Made by a program: the position numbers and the translations under genes. A stretch of 64,000 nucleotides of DNA, taken from Pempheris klunzingeri. Lineage: Eukaryota > Chordata > Actinopteri > Acropomatiformes > Pempheridae. Of the stretch, positions 1-9,839 are shown in pieces (the first letter of the stretch is position 1; the number at the start of each line of letters is the position of its first letter). The stretch covers positions 16,041,328-16,105,327 of the forward strand of contig NC_092019.1 in NCBI RefSeq assembly GCF_042242105.1, given 5' to 3'. The notes below the pieces were generated by a model that saw nothing but the letters and a program-made list of their open reading frames with translations, did not search any database and was not told where the DNA came from.

Positions 1-1933
1 TTGGGCCAGATCTACTGTCAGTCTCCTCCTACAGTGGACTGAAAGTGTAATGGAGCGGTATTTTTCCTCCTTTATTCTCTTCTCTTCTCTTCTCTTCTCT
101 TCTCTTCTCTTCTCACTTTCCTCTCTTCGTGTGCCTCCCATCATTCCATTTATGCTGACCTGTTAGTATTACACACCTCACTGCTCTCACTCACTGTGTT
201 TTATCTCAGCGAAGTAACGATGCAGAGAGGCAGAAAGATGAGAGGTGAGGTTGCACAGGCGAGGCGTTCTACATCTTTGTCTCGGGTTTGTAGTGCACAC
301 TAGAAGGTGCAAACAGTATGGCAGACAGGGGCTCGAGGCAGCAAGCCTCCAATCAATACTCCTGAGAAAGAGCCACTCTGCCTCTCTCCATGTGATTTGG
401 GCCGATCAGCTTTCAGCTCCAGTTTCCAGCATCGTCTCTTGCCATGTTATACACTCCTCTCCTTCATTGCATGCTCTATACTCATTTTCTACACTGTACG
501 CTGCCTCTTCATCAGTCCAATCTAATAGAGACTGCAGGCTGAGGATGAGAGCTGTTTGCCATGTTCTCTCACCTCTCTCCTGTCCTCGGTCTTTAAGTTG
601 TCACATCCCTCCCTCCCTCTCCCTCTCCATCTGTGGCTGGCATCTTGTATAACCCTATAGACTTGCAGTGCTCTTATGAAATAAAGCTGGAAACACGGGC
701 CGGGGGGGGCACACTGAGTATCTGGCTGAAGTTTTAGAGGATTTGGAGCAGCAAAAAGCTTTAATGAAACATGTGGCCATAAACATTAGCTCCAAATTCA
801 GTACCGCACATCTCAGACATTATACTAACTGTGTAGTGTTAATGTGCACAGATAAAAGCTAACATACCACAGAATACCTCTTACACAGTTAGGTCATTGT
901 GTAATTTGACGGCTCATTCATAGATAGACTATATAACCTTTAGGCAGCCTTAAGGTGGTCTTTCATTGTGATATATGCATGACCACGTTTCTATCTTAAG
1001 GAAGCCAACCGACAAACAACAGACTCTAACAAAGTCTAACAAACTCTAACAAAGTTACACCACTGTGCACTTGGCCTGCTCTGAGCGCAGGTTGTGTATT
1101 TCTTGAGGAGTAATCAAATTACTTGGGTTTTAATCTCCTCTGATATGTTACCATAATAGATACTAATATAGTTTCTTGTGGTATCTGCATGACATCTTAT
1201 TGAAATGAACTACAGGTTTGCTGTAAGTTACTATAGTTTCTTTCATAATGAAGCAGAACAACAGAAGACAAAGGTAAGTCATCATGTAATTGGCCTGCCG
1301 GGAAGGCAGCTTCTACTGTACTTCTGGAGAAGGAATTAAATTTATGGACAGACAACATCCTGCTCCTGCGGTCGTTACTTTCCTCTGAAACTACATTGAT
1401 AGAGATGAAGTATTTGTGGTATTCGGTGACGTCCTGTTATAATAATTATAGCTCATTTACTTTCATAAGGAAGCACAGGGCAACAAACTGAACCAAAAAA
1501 GACTAGAATAACTAAACTTTAAACTGAAATGCTGCAGGCAGGTTGGACATTTCTTAAGGAGACATTGAACTGGACACACTAAAGTCCTTATATTCCATTA
1601 GAAGAGATGCTGTGATGTCTGGGTTACCTACACTGGCACGACCAACTTTCACTTTGAGTTTGGGGGAAATATTACGACTAATGCCAGTCTACAGTAACTT
1701 TTTCACTACCGCTTTGGGAGGTTAAAAATCCCCGTGACAAAGAACTGAACTACTGTATGAACTGAGTAGATCTGAGTAGTCTGGTGCAGTCATAAGAGCT
1801 GAACACTTCACAATGAAAACCGAGACACACATCGATACATTTAGCTGATAAAGTGGGACAAGCACAGCAAACTGGCCATGCATGATGGTGGCGGCCAACC
1901 ACCGCTGCAGCAGCTCAGGAAACACAGACCTAC
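1..1933. other. No supported gene; non-coding
   Basis: I find no coding exon here with both splice sites and family similarity. Simple repeats include the pentamer array near 74-113 and a short tandem of the octamer-like unit tctaacaaa at about 1024-1052. If the candidate exon at 1934-2228 is real, this stretch would be its downstream intron, with the rest of that gene beyond the left edge. Confidence 0.4.
74..113. repeat. (TCTCT)n-type pyrimidine microsatellite
   Basis: About seven to eight tandem copies of a CT-rich pentamer (ttctc) are directly visible. It is a simple sequence repeat in non-coding DNA. Confidence 0.85.
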
Positions 1934-2228
1934 CTTTTCCAGTCGGCGTTATAAACGTGTGTCTGGTGGAGACATCCTCGCCGTCGCGCTGGCCGAGGTC
2001 ATGATGAGGTTTCTGGCACGACTTGGACGCTGGCCCGAGACGGGAAACGGTCACTGAGGTGGGAGAGTGATGCAGAGGATCAGCGGATGAGCGTGCCGAG
2101 GTGAGAGAGGGTATGGCTTCGGCCAGGGGAGAGGAGGGGGGAGGAGGAGGAGGAGGAGGGGCTGCACCTTCATCACCTCCTTTTGAGCCTCCTGCACTGA
2201 GGACCTGTTCACTGAGCATCTGACTCAT
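1934..2228 (-). CDS. Candidate first coding exon of an unidentified gene
   Basis: I do not recognise this product. An ATG at 2228 in a good context (GAGCC before ATG) opens a 98-codon stretch beginning MSQMLSEQVLSAGG. It contains a run of eight prolines (residues 24-31), a Ser/Thr-rich middle and ends RHTFITPTGK. There it meets a strong minus-strand donor (AAAG|GTAGGT; GT at 1933-1932), giving a 295-nt exon that leaves one base over. Beyond the donor the frame runs on to a stop at 1722 without family character, as expected of an intron. The local base composition is more GC-rich than the flanks. The remaining exons would lie to the left, outside the window. It could equally be a chance open frame in a CpG-rich promoter or 5' UTR region. 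Confidence 0.3.
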
Positions 2229-2574
2229 GGCTCTGCATCAGTGGTGTTTTTGCTTTTTGGATGAACAAGCCCACTGTTTGGAAGCACAGCTGTTGTGTTA
2301 TGATGAAATGTTTTTAACACTTTGTCTATTTAACCCATGGACTTTAAAAACATGAACATGTCATACCGCTATCTACTGCTCTGACAGCATCATCTGCTCC
2401 AACATCTGTTCACTGCTCAAGGTCGCAACATCTGCATTATGGCCAACAAAATGCAAACAGTACTGCAACATGCCAATGGGAAACTACACTGCAACTATTG
2501 ACTCAACAGTGTAAATATAAACATGCTGAAAACTGCAAAAAAGAAGAAAAGAAGGACAATAAACGCAACAACAT

Positions 2575-3300
2575 TGTCATCCCCTATGTTTCAGGCATAT
2601 CAGAGAAACTTGTGAGGATCTTCCTCACAGTAGGAAGCATGACATCCCTGTACATTTTAAACCAGGCAACACCCTGAGACAGAAGCTGGTCCACCCCAAG
2701 GACAAAACCCCGACATAAACAGAGCAACATGGTGCATGCAGTGCAATGCAGTGAGGGATGCCCAGACCTGTACATTGGAGAAACCAAACAACCGCTCCAC
2801 AAGCACTTGGCCCAACACAGGAGAGCCAACTCCTCAGGTCAGGACTCAGCAGTCCATCTGCATTTAAAGGCCAAAGGGCACTCCTTTGAGAACAGCAATG
2901 TGCAGGTTTTGGCCCGGGAAGACAAATGGTTTGAAAGAGGAGTCAAAGAAGCCATCTTTGTCAAACTGGAGCGACCTTCGCTAAACAGAGGAGGTGGCCT
3001 ATGACACCATCTGTCATCCACTTACAATGCTGTCCTGAGCACCCTCCCCAGACAGCTCAACACCCACTCACACCATGACTCATATGACTTAACGACTCAT
3101 GACAACTGGGTAACGACCCACACAGGACCCACCTAGGGCCTAACGACTTGAACAGTGTTTATATGCCTGACCTCCCTACCAGTCAGTTAGAACTGAAGAA
3201 GCCTCTTGGATGAGAGGCGAAACGTCTTCAAGTACCTTCAACAAGTCCAGTTGACTTTTTGCTCAACTCCTAAGGAATAACTATGACCTGGATGACTGAG
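2575..3300 (+). pseudogene. Penelope-like retroelement remnant, GIY-YIG endonuclease end
   Basis: The conceptual product around 2660-3060 carries the C-terminal GIY-YIG endonuclease signature of Penelope-like elements: DLYIGETKQPLHKHLAQHRR, then SAVHLHLKAKGHSF, then WFERGVKEAIFVKLERPSLN and RGGGL. The longest intact piece is 2729-3004, 91 residues. The frame is broken: a TGA follows GGL at 3002, where the family normally continues with R, which is consistent with CpG decay of CGA. The upstream part (from about 2580) matches the family only in a different frame. The reverse-transcriptase core is missing, so this is a 5'-truncated dead copy. A conserved hairpin motif follows at 3194-3232. Assignment rests on remembered family patterns; the group within the Penelope elements is not determined. 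Confidence 0.8.
3194..3232 (+). other. Hairpin motif at the 3' end of the Penelope-like remnant
   Basis: GCCTCT at 3201-3206 pairs with AGAGGC at 3213-3218 around a six-base loop. The outer GAAGA and TCTTC (3225-3229) can pair as well, with GAAACG between the arms. The GATGAG and CGAAAC elements resemble parts of a hammerhead ribozyme core, which Penelope-like elements are known to carry. The match is incomplete, so ribozyme activity is inference only. Confidence 0.4.
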
Positions 3301-3604
3301 AATCTTCACAGACATGCTGTATTTGTATTGTGATAATTTCTCCAAATTCTGCAAATTGGAGTGTTGGTTGGGCAAAACCAGCAATATCAATATGTAATTT
3401 AGCACGTCTGAGAAACTGTGATCAATAATAACAATAATCATTACTTGCAGCATTAGTTAACAAACTATATACAGATACAGTCAAATTGTTACTGTGGACT
3501 GAACATATGGGGTTATGGTACACATTGCAAGACAGCAGGCATAAAAGCAGGAATAAATGTTACCCTATATTTACAAGTTATTAACAACTATATAAGGTGC
3601 AAGG

Positions 3605-3735
3605 TAATAATATTTGTTTACATGTACATGTAGGTCTTGATGGAGGGATATATAGAGGGGTAGATGATGACCTATAGACGACTGACAACTTTTTAAGGTG
3701 ATGACCAAAATGTAGCCGATGCCACCTTAAGGAAA
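3605..3735 (+). repeat. Left arm of a long imperfect inverted repeat
   Basis: This stretch is similar to the reverse complement of 4122-4272. Shared blocks include taataatatttg at the outer end, gacaactttttaa with tgatgaccaaaatgt in the middle and caccttaagg at the inner end. The roughly 390-bp spacer holds no coding signal. The pair could be the inverted ends of a foldback transposon or two opposite insertions of one dispersed repeat. Confidence 0.7.
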
Positions 3736-4074
3736 ACATACACTGACGCTTCTCTGAGCCGTCCTGTGTTTCCCCCTCAGGAAGTGTGTTGTACTTTTCT
3801 TCTGTTAAAGCCATTTTTGAAATGGAAACTGCACCACCCAGTGGTCAATGAACGTCCCTGCAGGATAAAATGACATGTTTTTTATTTTACCCTCATAAAC
3901 TATCACCAAAATAAGGCCAAAGAAATGGCCTTATTAGATAATTAGATTATACACATGTGTTATTGTTATTTCCTCAGGCTGCTCCTTTTACAACATCTCG
4001 TCTTTCATTTCTTTAAAATGGCCCTATTTCTCTGTTTGTCTTAATACAGCGGTGAAGTTTTAAGACCAACCTAA

Positions 4075-4100
4075 AACTAACTTAACTTAACTTAACTTAA
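4075..4100. repeat. (CTTAA)n pentamer microsatellite
   Basis: About five perfect copies of a five-base unit lie just inside the right arm of the inverted repeat. Confidence 0.85.
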
Positions 4101-4121
4101 GAAGTTTCAGTTCATGTGTCC

Positions 4122-4272
4122 CTTAAGGTGATTTTTTTTTAAAGATAAGATTTGTAAGATAAGATTAACAGCAACATTTTGGTCATCACTTTAAAAAGTT
4201 GTCAATCATCTTCAATTAATCATCACCCGTATATCTGCCCTTCTATCTATACATCTATATGTAATCAAATAT
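4122..4272 (-). repeat. Right arm of a long imperfect inverted repeat
   Basis: In reverse complement this aligns with 3605-3735, for example acattttggtcatcac and aaaaagttgtcaatcatc opposite the left-arm blocks. A run of T and an A-rich insertion near 4131-4165 interrupt the alignment. The arms are clearly diverged, so the element is old. Confidence 0.7.
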
Positions 4273-4396
4273 TATTAATTTGTGTGATAATGTTAATTAG
4301 TTTTGATAACAACTGACACTTTTATGTGTGTATGTTCTAAGTTGAATTAATAAAACTGCGACAGTGACATTTATGCTTCATTTTTCAGGGTAAAGT

Positions 4397-4402
4397 TTTA
4401 TT
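4397..4402 (-). terminator. Candidate poly(A) signal of aqp10
   Basis: A minus-strand AATAAA (plus strand tttatt) lies about 350 bp downstream of the aqp10 stop codon, a normal 3' UTR length. Confidence 0.5.
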
Positions 4403-4753
4403 AATACAGCTTAACAATTCATAAACACAACTCAGTAATATAATTTACCAAGAATAATATTCAGAGAATCAATATTCAGAGAATATATACATCAATGTAA
4501 ACAGCATTTTCATACAATCAGTATGTCTTTCAGCTCCCTCCACCTCTACAGGTTTTGTATAGATGCTCACTATAGATTGTACATTAAAGAAAAAAGAAAT
4601 TCCTATAGGTATTTCTCCGAACAAAGATCACAATATGTGTGTGTGTCCTAACTGTGGCTAAGCTCAGATATTTGTTTCAAATATTTGAACTGTCTGTATT
4701 GGTTATAAAGGAAGTAGCCTTGTCATGTGGGACATATTTAATTACAGTAACAC

Positions 4754-7700
4754 TTACAAATATGCAGTCTTTTCAACTTCATTTTCCCACGAGGTGTCGG
4801 GCTGTTTGATTTTGTCACTGATGGTGTAAAGACTAGAGAGGTTCTCAGGGGGGTCCGGGTCAGGCAGGTGCCAGTGGATGAAGATCAAATACATGAAAGT
4901 ACCTGAAATAGCTCCAATAAGTGGGGCCACCAGGGGCACCCAGAACCAGTAGTTGTAACACCTGGAGAGGAGACAGCCAGATTAACATCAGAGAGGAATT
5001 CAGATGAAACTTTGTTTATTAGCCAAGTGTATATTCTGCAATGCAATGCAATTTAAAGCTGCATTACTCATTCTTTTTATATTGACTTCTATTGTGATGT
5101 CCCCACAGAAAATTATTACCCAATGTTTTAGTTTTATGACCCAGTTCATAGATCTAAAGCAGCTATTTTGAGCATACAGGCTCAGATGAACCCAATGTAA
5201 ACTACCTGTCCATCACCAAACAAAGTTACAGGACAAATTACTGACTTGCTGTCAAAGAAATGTGAACATCTAGTGGGCAGCTATTCTTGCAGTTGGCTAA
5301 AGGGCCAGTAAATATTGGTCTTGCAGCTGTCAGGTGGCCAGAAACACAACTCCAGTTGTGTTTCAGCTATTTTTCTCCTTATTTGTTAGTCATAACAGCT
5401 TGATGAGGCCATGTTACGTCACATAAACGGCTGTGTGTTAGTGGGCAATAATCTATCAATGCAGCTTTAAATAAATTAGACCAAGTACAAAGAGTATCTA
5501 ACAGCTGTGGAACCTCAGAAAAGCCATAGCATTATGAGATCATACACACAAATCAGGTCCAACATCATCATGTTGGAACAAACATCAGGCCATAATCATC
5601 ATAATCTTTTGTAACTAGCTGACACTTCATGTTCCTTTGACCCTGCAGAAAACAGCTCCAGCTTCTGATAACCTCTGACATGTATGATTTTCTGAGGTCA
5701 AAGACCTGTACGAAAGTAAGAAACTTTTCAAATGCCATAGATAAATTGTGTGGCTTCATCAATGAGGCCTTAAAATGTTTGAAGAAAAGATATTTGTATG
5801 TGTTAGTTGTATGTGTTAAGTGCAGTGCATGTGTGCTGTACATGTAAGATAAGATACTTACGTGAAGACCTCAGTGCCCCAGCCTGCGGACAGTGTAAAG
5901 AGGCGTGGCCCCAGGTCCCGAGCAGGATTTATTGCAGCGCCACAGTTCGCAGACATTGACATGGAGATCCCCAGGACGATAACTGCCACTATAGCAGGGA
6001 TCAGCTCTGAGGGAGCGGGGGTATTCCTCTTTTCATCCAAACACAGGATGCACAACATCAGCATGCCGGTGCCCACTACCTAATAAAATGTATAAATAAA
6101 GTGGAGGAATGTAAGTATGGAATAAATATAGTTCAGTGGAGGAACAGCTGTTAAAATGCTGATTAAAAGTTACACGTATCCTCCCACTGACCTGATCAAG
6201 GAAACTTCTGCCCAAAGTAACGTACTGTGATGGATATGTGGCAAATATAGACGCTGTCTCATTTGGGCCGTATACAGTCAATACTCCTCCACTAAAATCC
6301 ATTATAGCATCTAAAGCAGAAAGAGAGGAAACAACAAAACAAAAGGATTTGCAAATGTGTGCAAAAATAAAAGTGTAGTCTCCAGAAGATGTTCCTTGTT
6401 ATATTTTTTCCACTCATTCATTCAGGCCTTTTCTTGATTTAGTCACCCACACGTATGTAAAGAAATAAAGTGTTTGAGGTGCCAGACAGACTAACCATAG
6501 TAGACCAGGTAGACAAGCCCTGATGCCATGTAAGCCCCCAGCAGCTGGGAGAGGCAGTAGGGCACCAGCCTTCCCCAAGGCACCTGCTCCAACACACAGA
6601 AACTCAGAGTCACCGCCGGGTTAAGATGAGCACCTACAGAGAAAAATAAAAGATGGAGCGAGGGGAAGACAGGAAGGAGGAGATAGGAAATGAATTTGTG
6701 TGAGAGACTGGGAGGTAATGAAATCTCTGATTATTTGTGGCCAAATAAGAGAAGCTTTATTCTGATAGATATCAGTTAGAGTGAGGGCCTTGAAGAGCTG
6801 GACGTGGCCTCTTTGCTCAGAGCACCAGCTATAAGTGAAATAAATCTGAGTGCTCACATCAGTGAATGACTGCTGTAATGTGAGGCAGCAAACGGAGTAC
6901 TGCTGTGGTGTTGTAAGCACGTTAATCCGTCAAGGATGCCAGATAAGAGTGTGATATATCGAGTTAAAAGATCATAACATGGGAAGAATTAGTGCCCATT
7001 TTAGTGTTTCTTACCTGTGATGCCCTTTGTGAGGTACATAGCTGACATCACGCCCACAGAGAAGGCCATGTTGACTGACAGGAACTGGCCTTTGGTCTCT
7101 CTGCTTGTCTTTACCTGCGCTGCAGCAGAGCAGCCAAAGAGCTTCACAGCAGATAAAGAGGACAGAGAGAGTAAATGAGACGACATGAAACCTCAGGAGA
7201 AATATAGTAAACGGCTGGAGAACAAGAGACAATCCTTCCATGGCCAAAAATACAGACAGCAAAGCTTACTTTTATACACGTGTGTGTACATATTTAAATT
7301 GCTCTCTTGTGATTGATTAATTATTTATGGTTCAAAGAAACATATCAATGATCACAGACAAATGTAGCCATCAAAACGTAATTAATTCCATCCCCTCATG
7401 AACTTAGACTTTATAGACATCTTATCTAAGCAGCCATATAACCATCTACCTGTGAATCCCACAGCTGAGAGGACTACCAGAAAACACACACATGTATTCA
7501 ATGCATTTATCTCATGCATTAATCTGTTTACCAGCAATAAGATTTTCTCTGATAAAACTTTATGGGCAGTAAATGAATAGCTGACATTGCAGGTCAAGGT
7601 AACATTAAAGTGAATTATTATATGATGATAATTAATTTGAATGCCAAGTCAACTAAAGTTTTGGCACAATAGTGCCATTAGTTTCATTCAGAGTCCAAAA

Positions 7701-8237
7701 CACAGGCAATATTTGCATTTTGTTTTACATATGTTACTATTTTCCTCATATTATTATTGCACAGTTTATGATATATTTTTATGATTCTTGACTTTTGTAC
7801 TATTTATAGTTTCCTTTTCTTTTCTACTATGACATTTATTATGCACAATAATATTGTATTTGAAAACCTATTTGGTAATAAGCCTAAAACTGATTCTGAT
7901 GATAACAACAGGAGTATATATGATAAGCCCCATGCCCATTTTAATACAGCTTTGATACATTTCTAATTTAATTTAAAAAATTAACAATTTAGTTTAAAAC
8001 AATTTATTCAATTCATTGCTTATTTTTTTGTATGCTTTTACTTTTGCTTTTTTGCTTTTTTAAAATTTTTGAAGGGATTCAAAGAAACTCCAAATGCTCT
8101 GAAAACAACAGCCAACTAAACAAAAGCCAACTCAAAGTCTTAGTGTCACCTACCAGCAAGACAAAAGTCCCCAAGAACTCCGCCATGCACTCTCGCACCA
8201 GGGCATTCCTCACTCTCAGAACTTGTAGCTTCAACAT
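4754..8237 (-). CDS. aqp10: Aquaporin-10-like aquaglyceroporin, complete
   Basis: This is a six-pass channel for water and small solutes such as glycerol and urea in the plasma membrane. Coding exons (minus order) are 8237-8154, 7141-7015, 6633-6496, 6310-6192, 6079-5862 and 4961-4754. All have GT/AG borders and the phases close to 297 residues (human AQP10 is about 301). The first NPA box is in AHLNPAVT (exons 2/3). The second is NCGAAINPARDLGPRLF (exon 5), where the Asp after NPAR marks the aquaglyceroporin branch. The stretch GPNETASIFATYP is typical of AQP3/7/9/10. The start MLKLQVLRVRNALVREC is chosen because an in-frame TGA lies seven codons upstream. AQP3 or AQP9 were considered, but the sequence and the 1q21-type neighbours favour aqp10; the a or b copy is not decided. 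The 2.5-kb stretch beyond the 5' end has no sign of another gene. Confidence 0.93.
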
Positions 8238-8592
8238 TACTGGAGTTAAATCCCTCTTCTCATCTCACACTGAACTCTGTCTCTATTGTCAGACAGACCA
8301 GCTGTTGGGCCGTCTGTCCGTCTGCTTGTCTAGGAGCTGATGTGCTGGTGTCAGTGTAGGAGCTGTCGGTGTTGATGCCAAAAAAAAAAGCATCCGAGGA
8401 CACATGCACTGTATCCCACCTCTCCTCTTGTGTGCCTCCTCTTTCTTAAGCTGCTCAAACACCATTACATATTTATTGGGTTGTCACACCTTGTGATTGG
8501 CTGGTGCAGAGAGCGTAATATGCCTCAGCTATTAGAATATATGAAAAGAGGCCATAAACAGCCATATCAGAGGGCAATAAACCACAGAATAC

Positions 8593-8633
<41 letters not shown>

Positions 8634-9392
8634 CAGAAACCAGTCACAGATGTTGAAACTGAATAAATCAGAATACACTCTATTACTGAGTTACAAACTC
8701 CAAAACTTTGAACGTCATGAATGTTAAATCACTGGTGCCTATGTTGATAAAACTTTGTGTATAGAGTCTATAACGGTAGCCTAATGCAGCCTGGCTTCAA
8801 CCTGTAGGCTCTGTTAATCAAATTCATATCAAATACAAATTCTATTGTCACTGGTGTGGTGTAAGAGTTGTCAGTGAGCGATAGGTATTGTAGTTGATAT
8901 GGAAGCCCCTCTCACTGAACTCTGGACTCTTAATGGATTATGTAATCCAAATAATTGCTGTGTGGGAGTAAAGAACCATGTTACTGCTGATAATTTCAAT
9001 CATCAATCAGTTGAGATATAAAGCACACCAAGAGTGACACCACATCCTCACTGGGGAAAATGCTTTGATTTCTGTCACTTTAACTGCTTCATCTGAAAAC
9101 AGAATGGTGGGAGATGTTTTGAGTTTGGGAGGAATTTGAGTAAAAGTGAAGTGATGACTTTCTCTTCACAACAGAAACCTTGACTTGATGCGTAGAGACT
9201 ATAAAAAGCTACATCTACATCTTATCTTATCACATCTACTGTTCACTGTTTGGTAATGTGTAAAAGAACAGATACCTTTACCCTGCTGCAGAGTTTTCTG
9301 TCTTTCTCTGCAAACTGATAAAAAGATAATATCATGTCACACAATTGCCCTCTGCTGGACATAAGAATAAAAAGCATCTCTTTAAGTTAGAA
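8238..9392. other. Intergenic, aqp10 promoter side
   Basis: No coding exon was seen. The aqp10 promoter must lie near 8240-8400, but no clear core element is visible. A (TA)n microsatellite sits at 8597-8630, and AT-rich non-coding sequence continues to the poly(A) side of the next gene. Confidence 0.5.
8597..8630. repeat. (TA)n microsatellite
   Basis: About 17 perfect TA units are directly visible in the region upstream of aqp10. Confidence 0.95.
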
Positions 9393-9398
9393 TTTATT
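9393..9398 (-). terminator. Candidate poly(A) signal of the IL16-like gene
   Basis: A minus-strand AATAAA (plus strand tttatt) lies about 440 bp past the stop codon of the IL16-like gene. Confidence 0.4.
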
Positions 9399-9839
9399 AA
9401 AAACCAATATAAACTTTAAATGCAGTTAGATATTCACAATATACTACATGTGTTTCATTTACAGGTGCTATATTTCTATCTTTTAAATTACCAATCTGTT
9501 ACAAAGGTTGGTTGACTTGATACAAATATGAGCCATCAGTGCACTTTAATCGTGGCCAGTATAGAAATATGCAAAGCTTTGAGGTAGGCATAATCCTGCA
9601 GATAAAGAGAAGAAAAATACACACTTTTGACAGGGTCTCCAAGATTATATTCCTTTAGGGCTTTGTTGCAATGACTATAAAAACTATCTGGCATTAGGCT
9701 CAAAAAGCTCACTTAATTCAATTAATTCTTGTGTCATGTCAAGCCACTGCAGGCAATACTGTCTCTCATTGATGGCTTTTAGTTTGTTGTCCGTCATTAG
9801 TTCCTGAACTTTACTGTGCACAAAGCACCTCGATAATCC

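Noticed and set aside
1722-1933. Continuation of the unidentified open frame past the donor at 1933.
   Set aside because: It loses compositional bias and follows a strong splice donor, so it is better read as intron.
2584-3021. Minus-strand frames opposite the Penelope remnant.
   Set aside because: They are shadows; the GIY-YIG reading on the plus strand explains the sequence.
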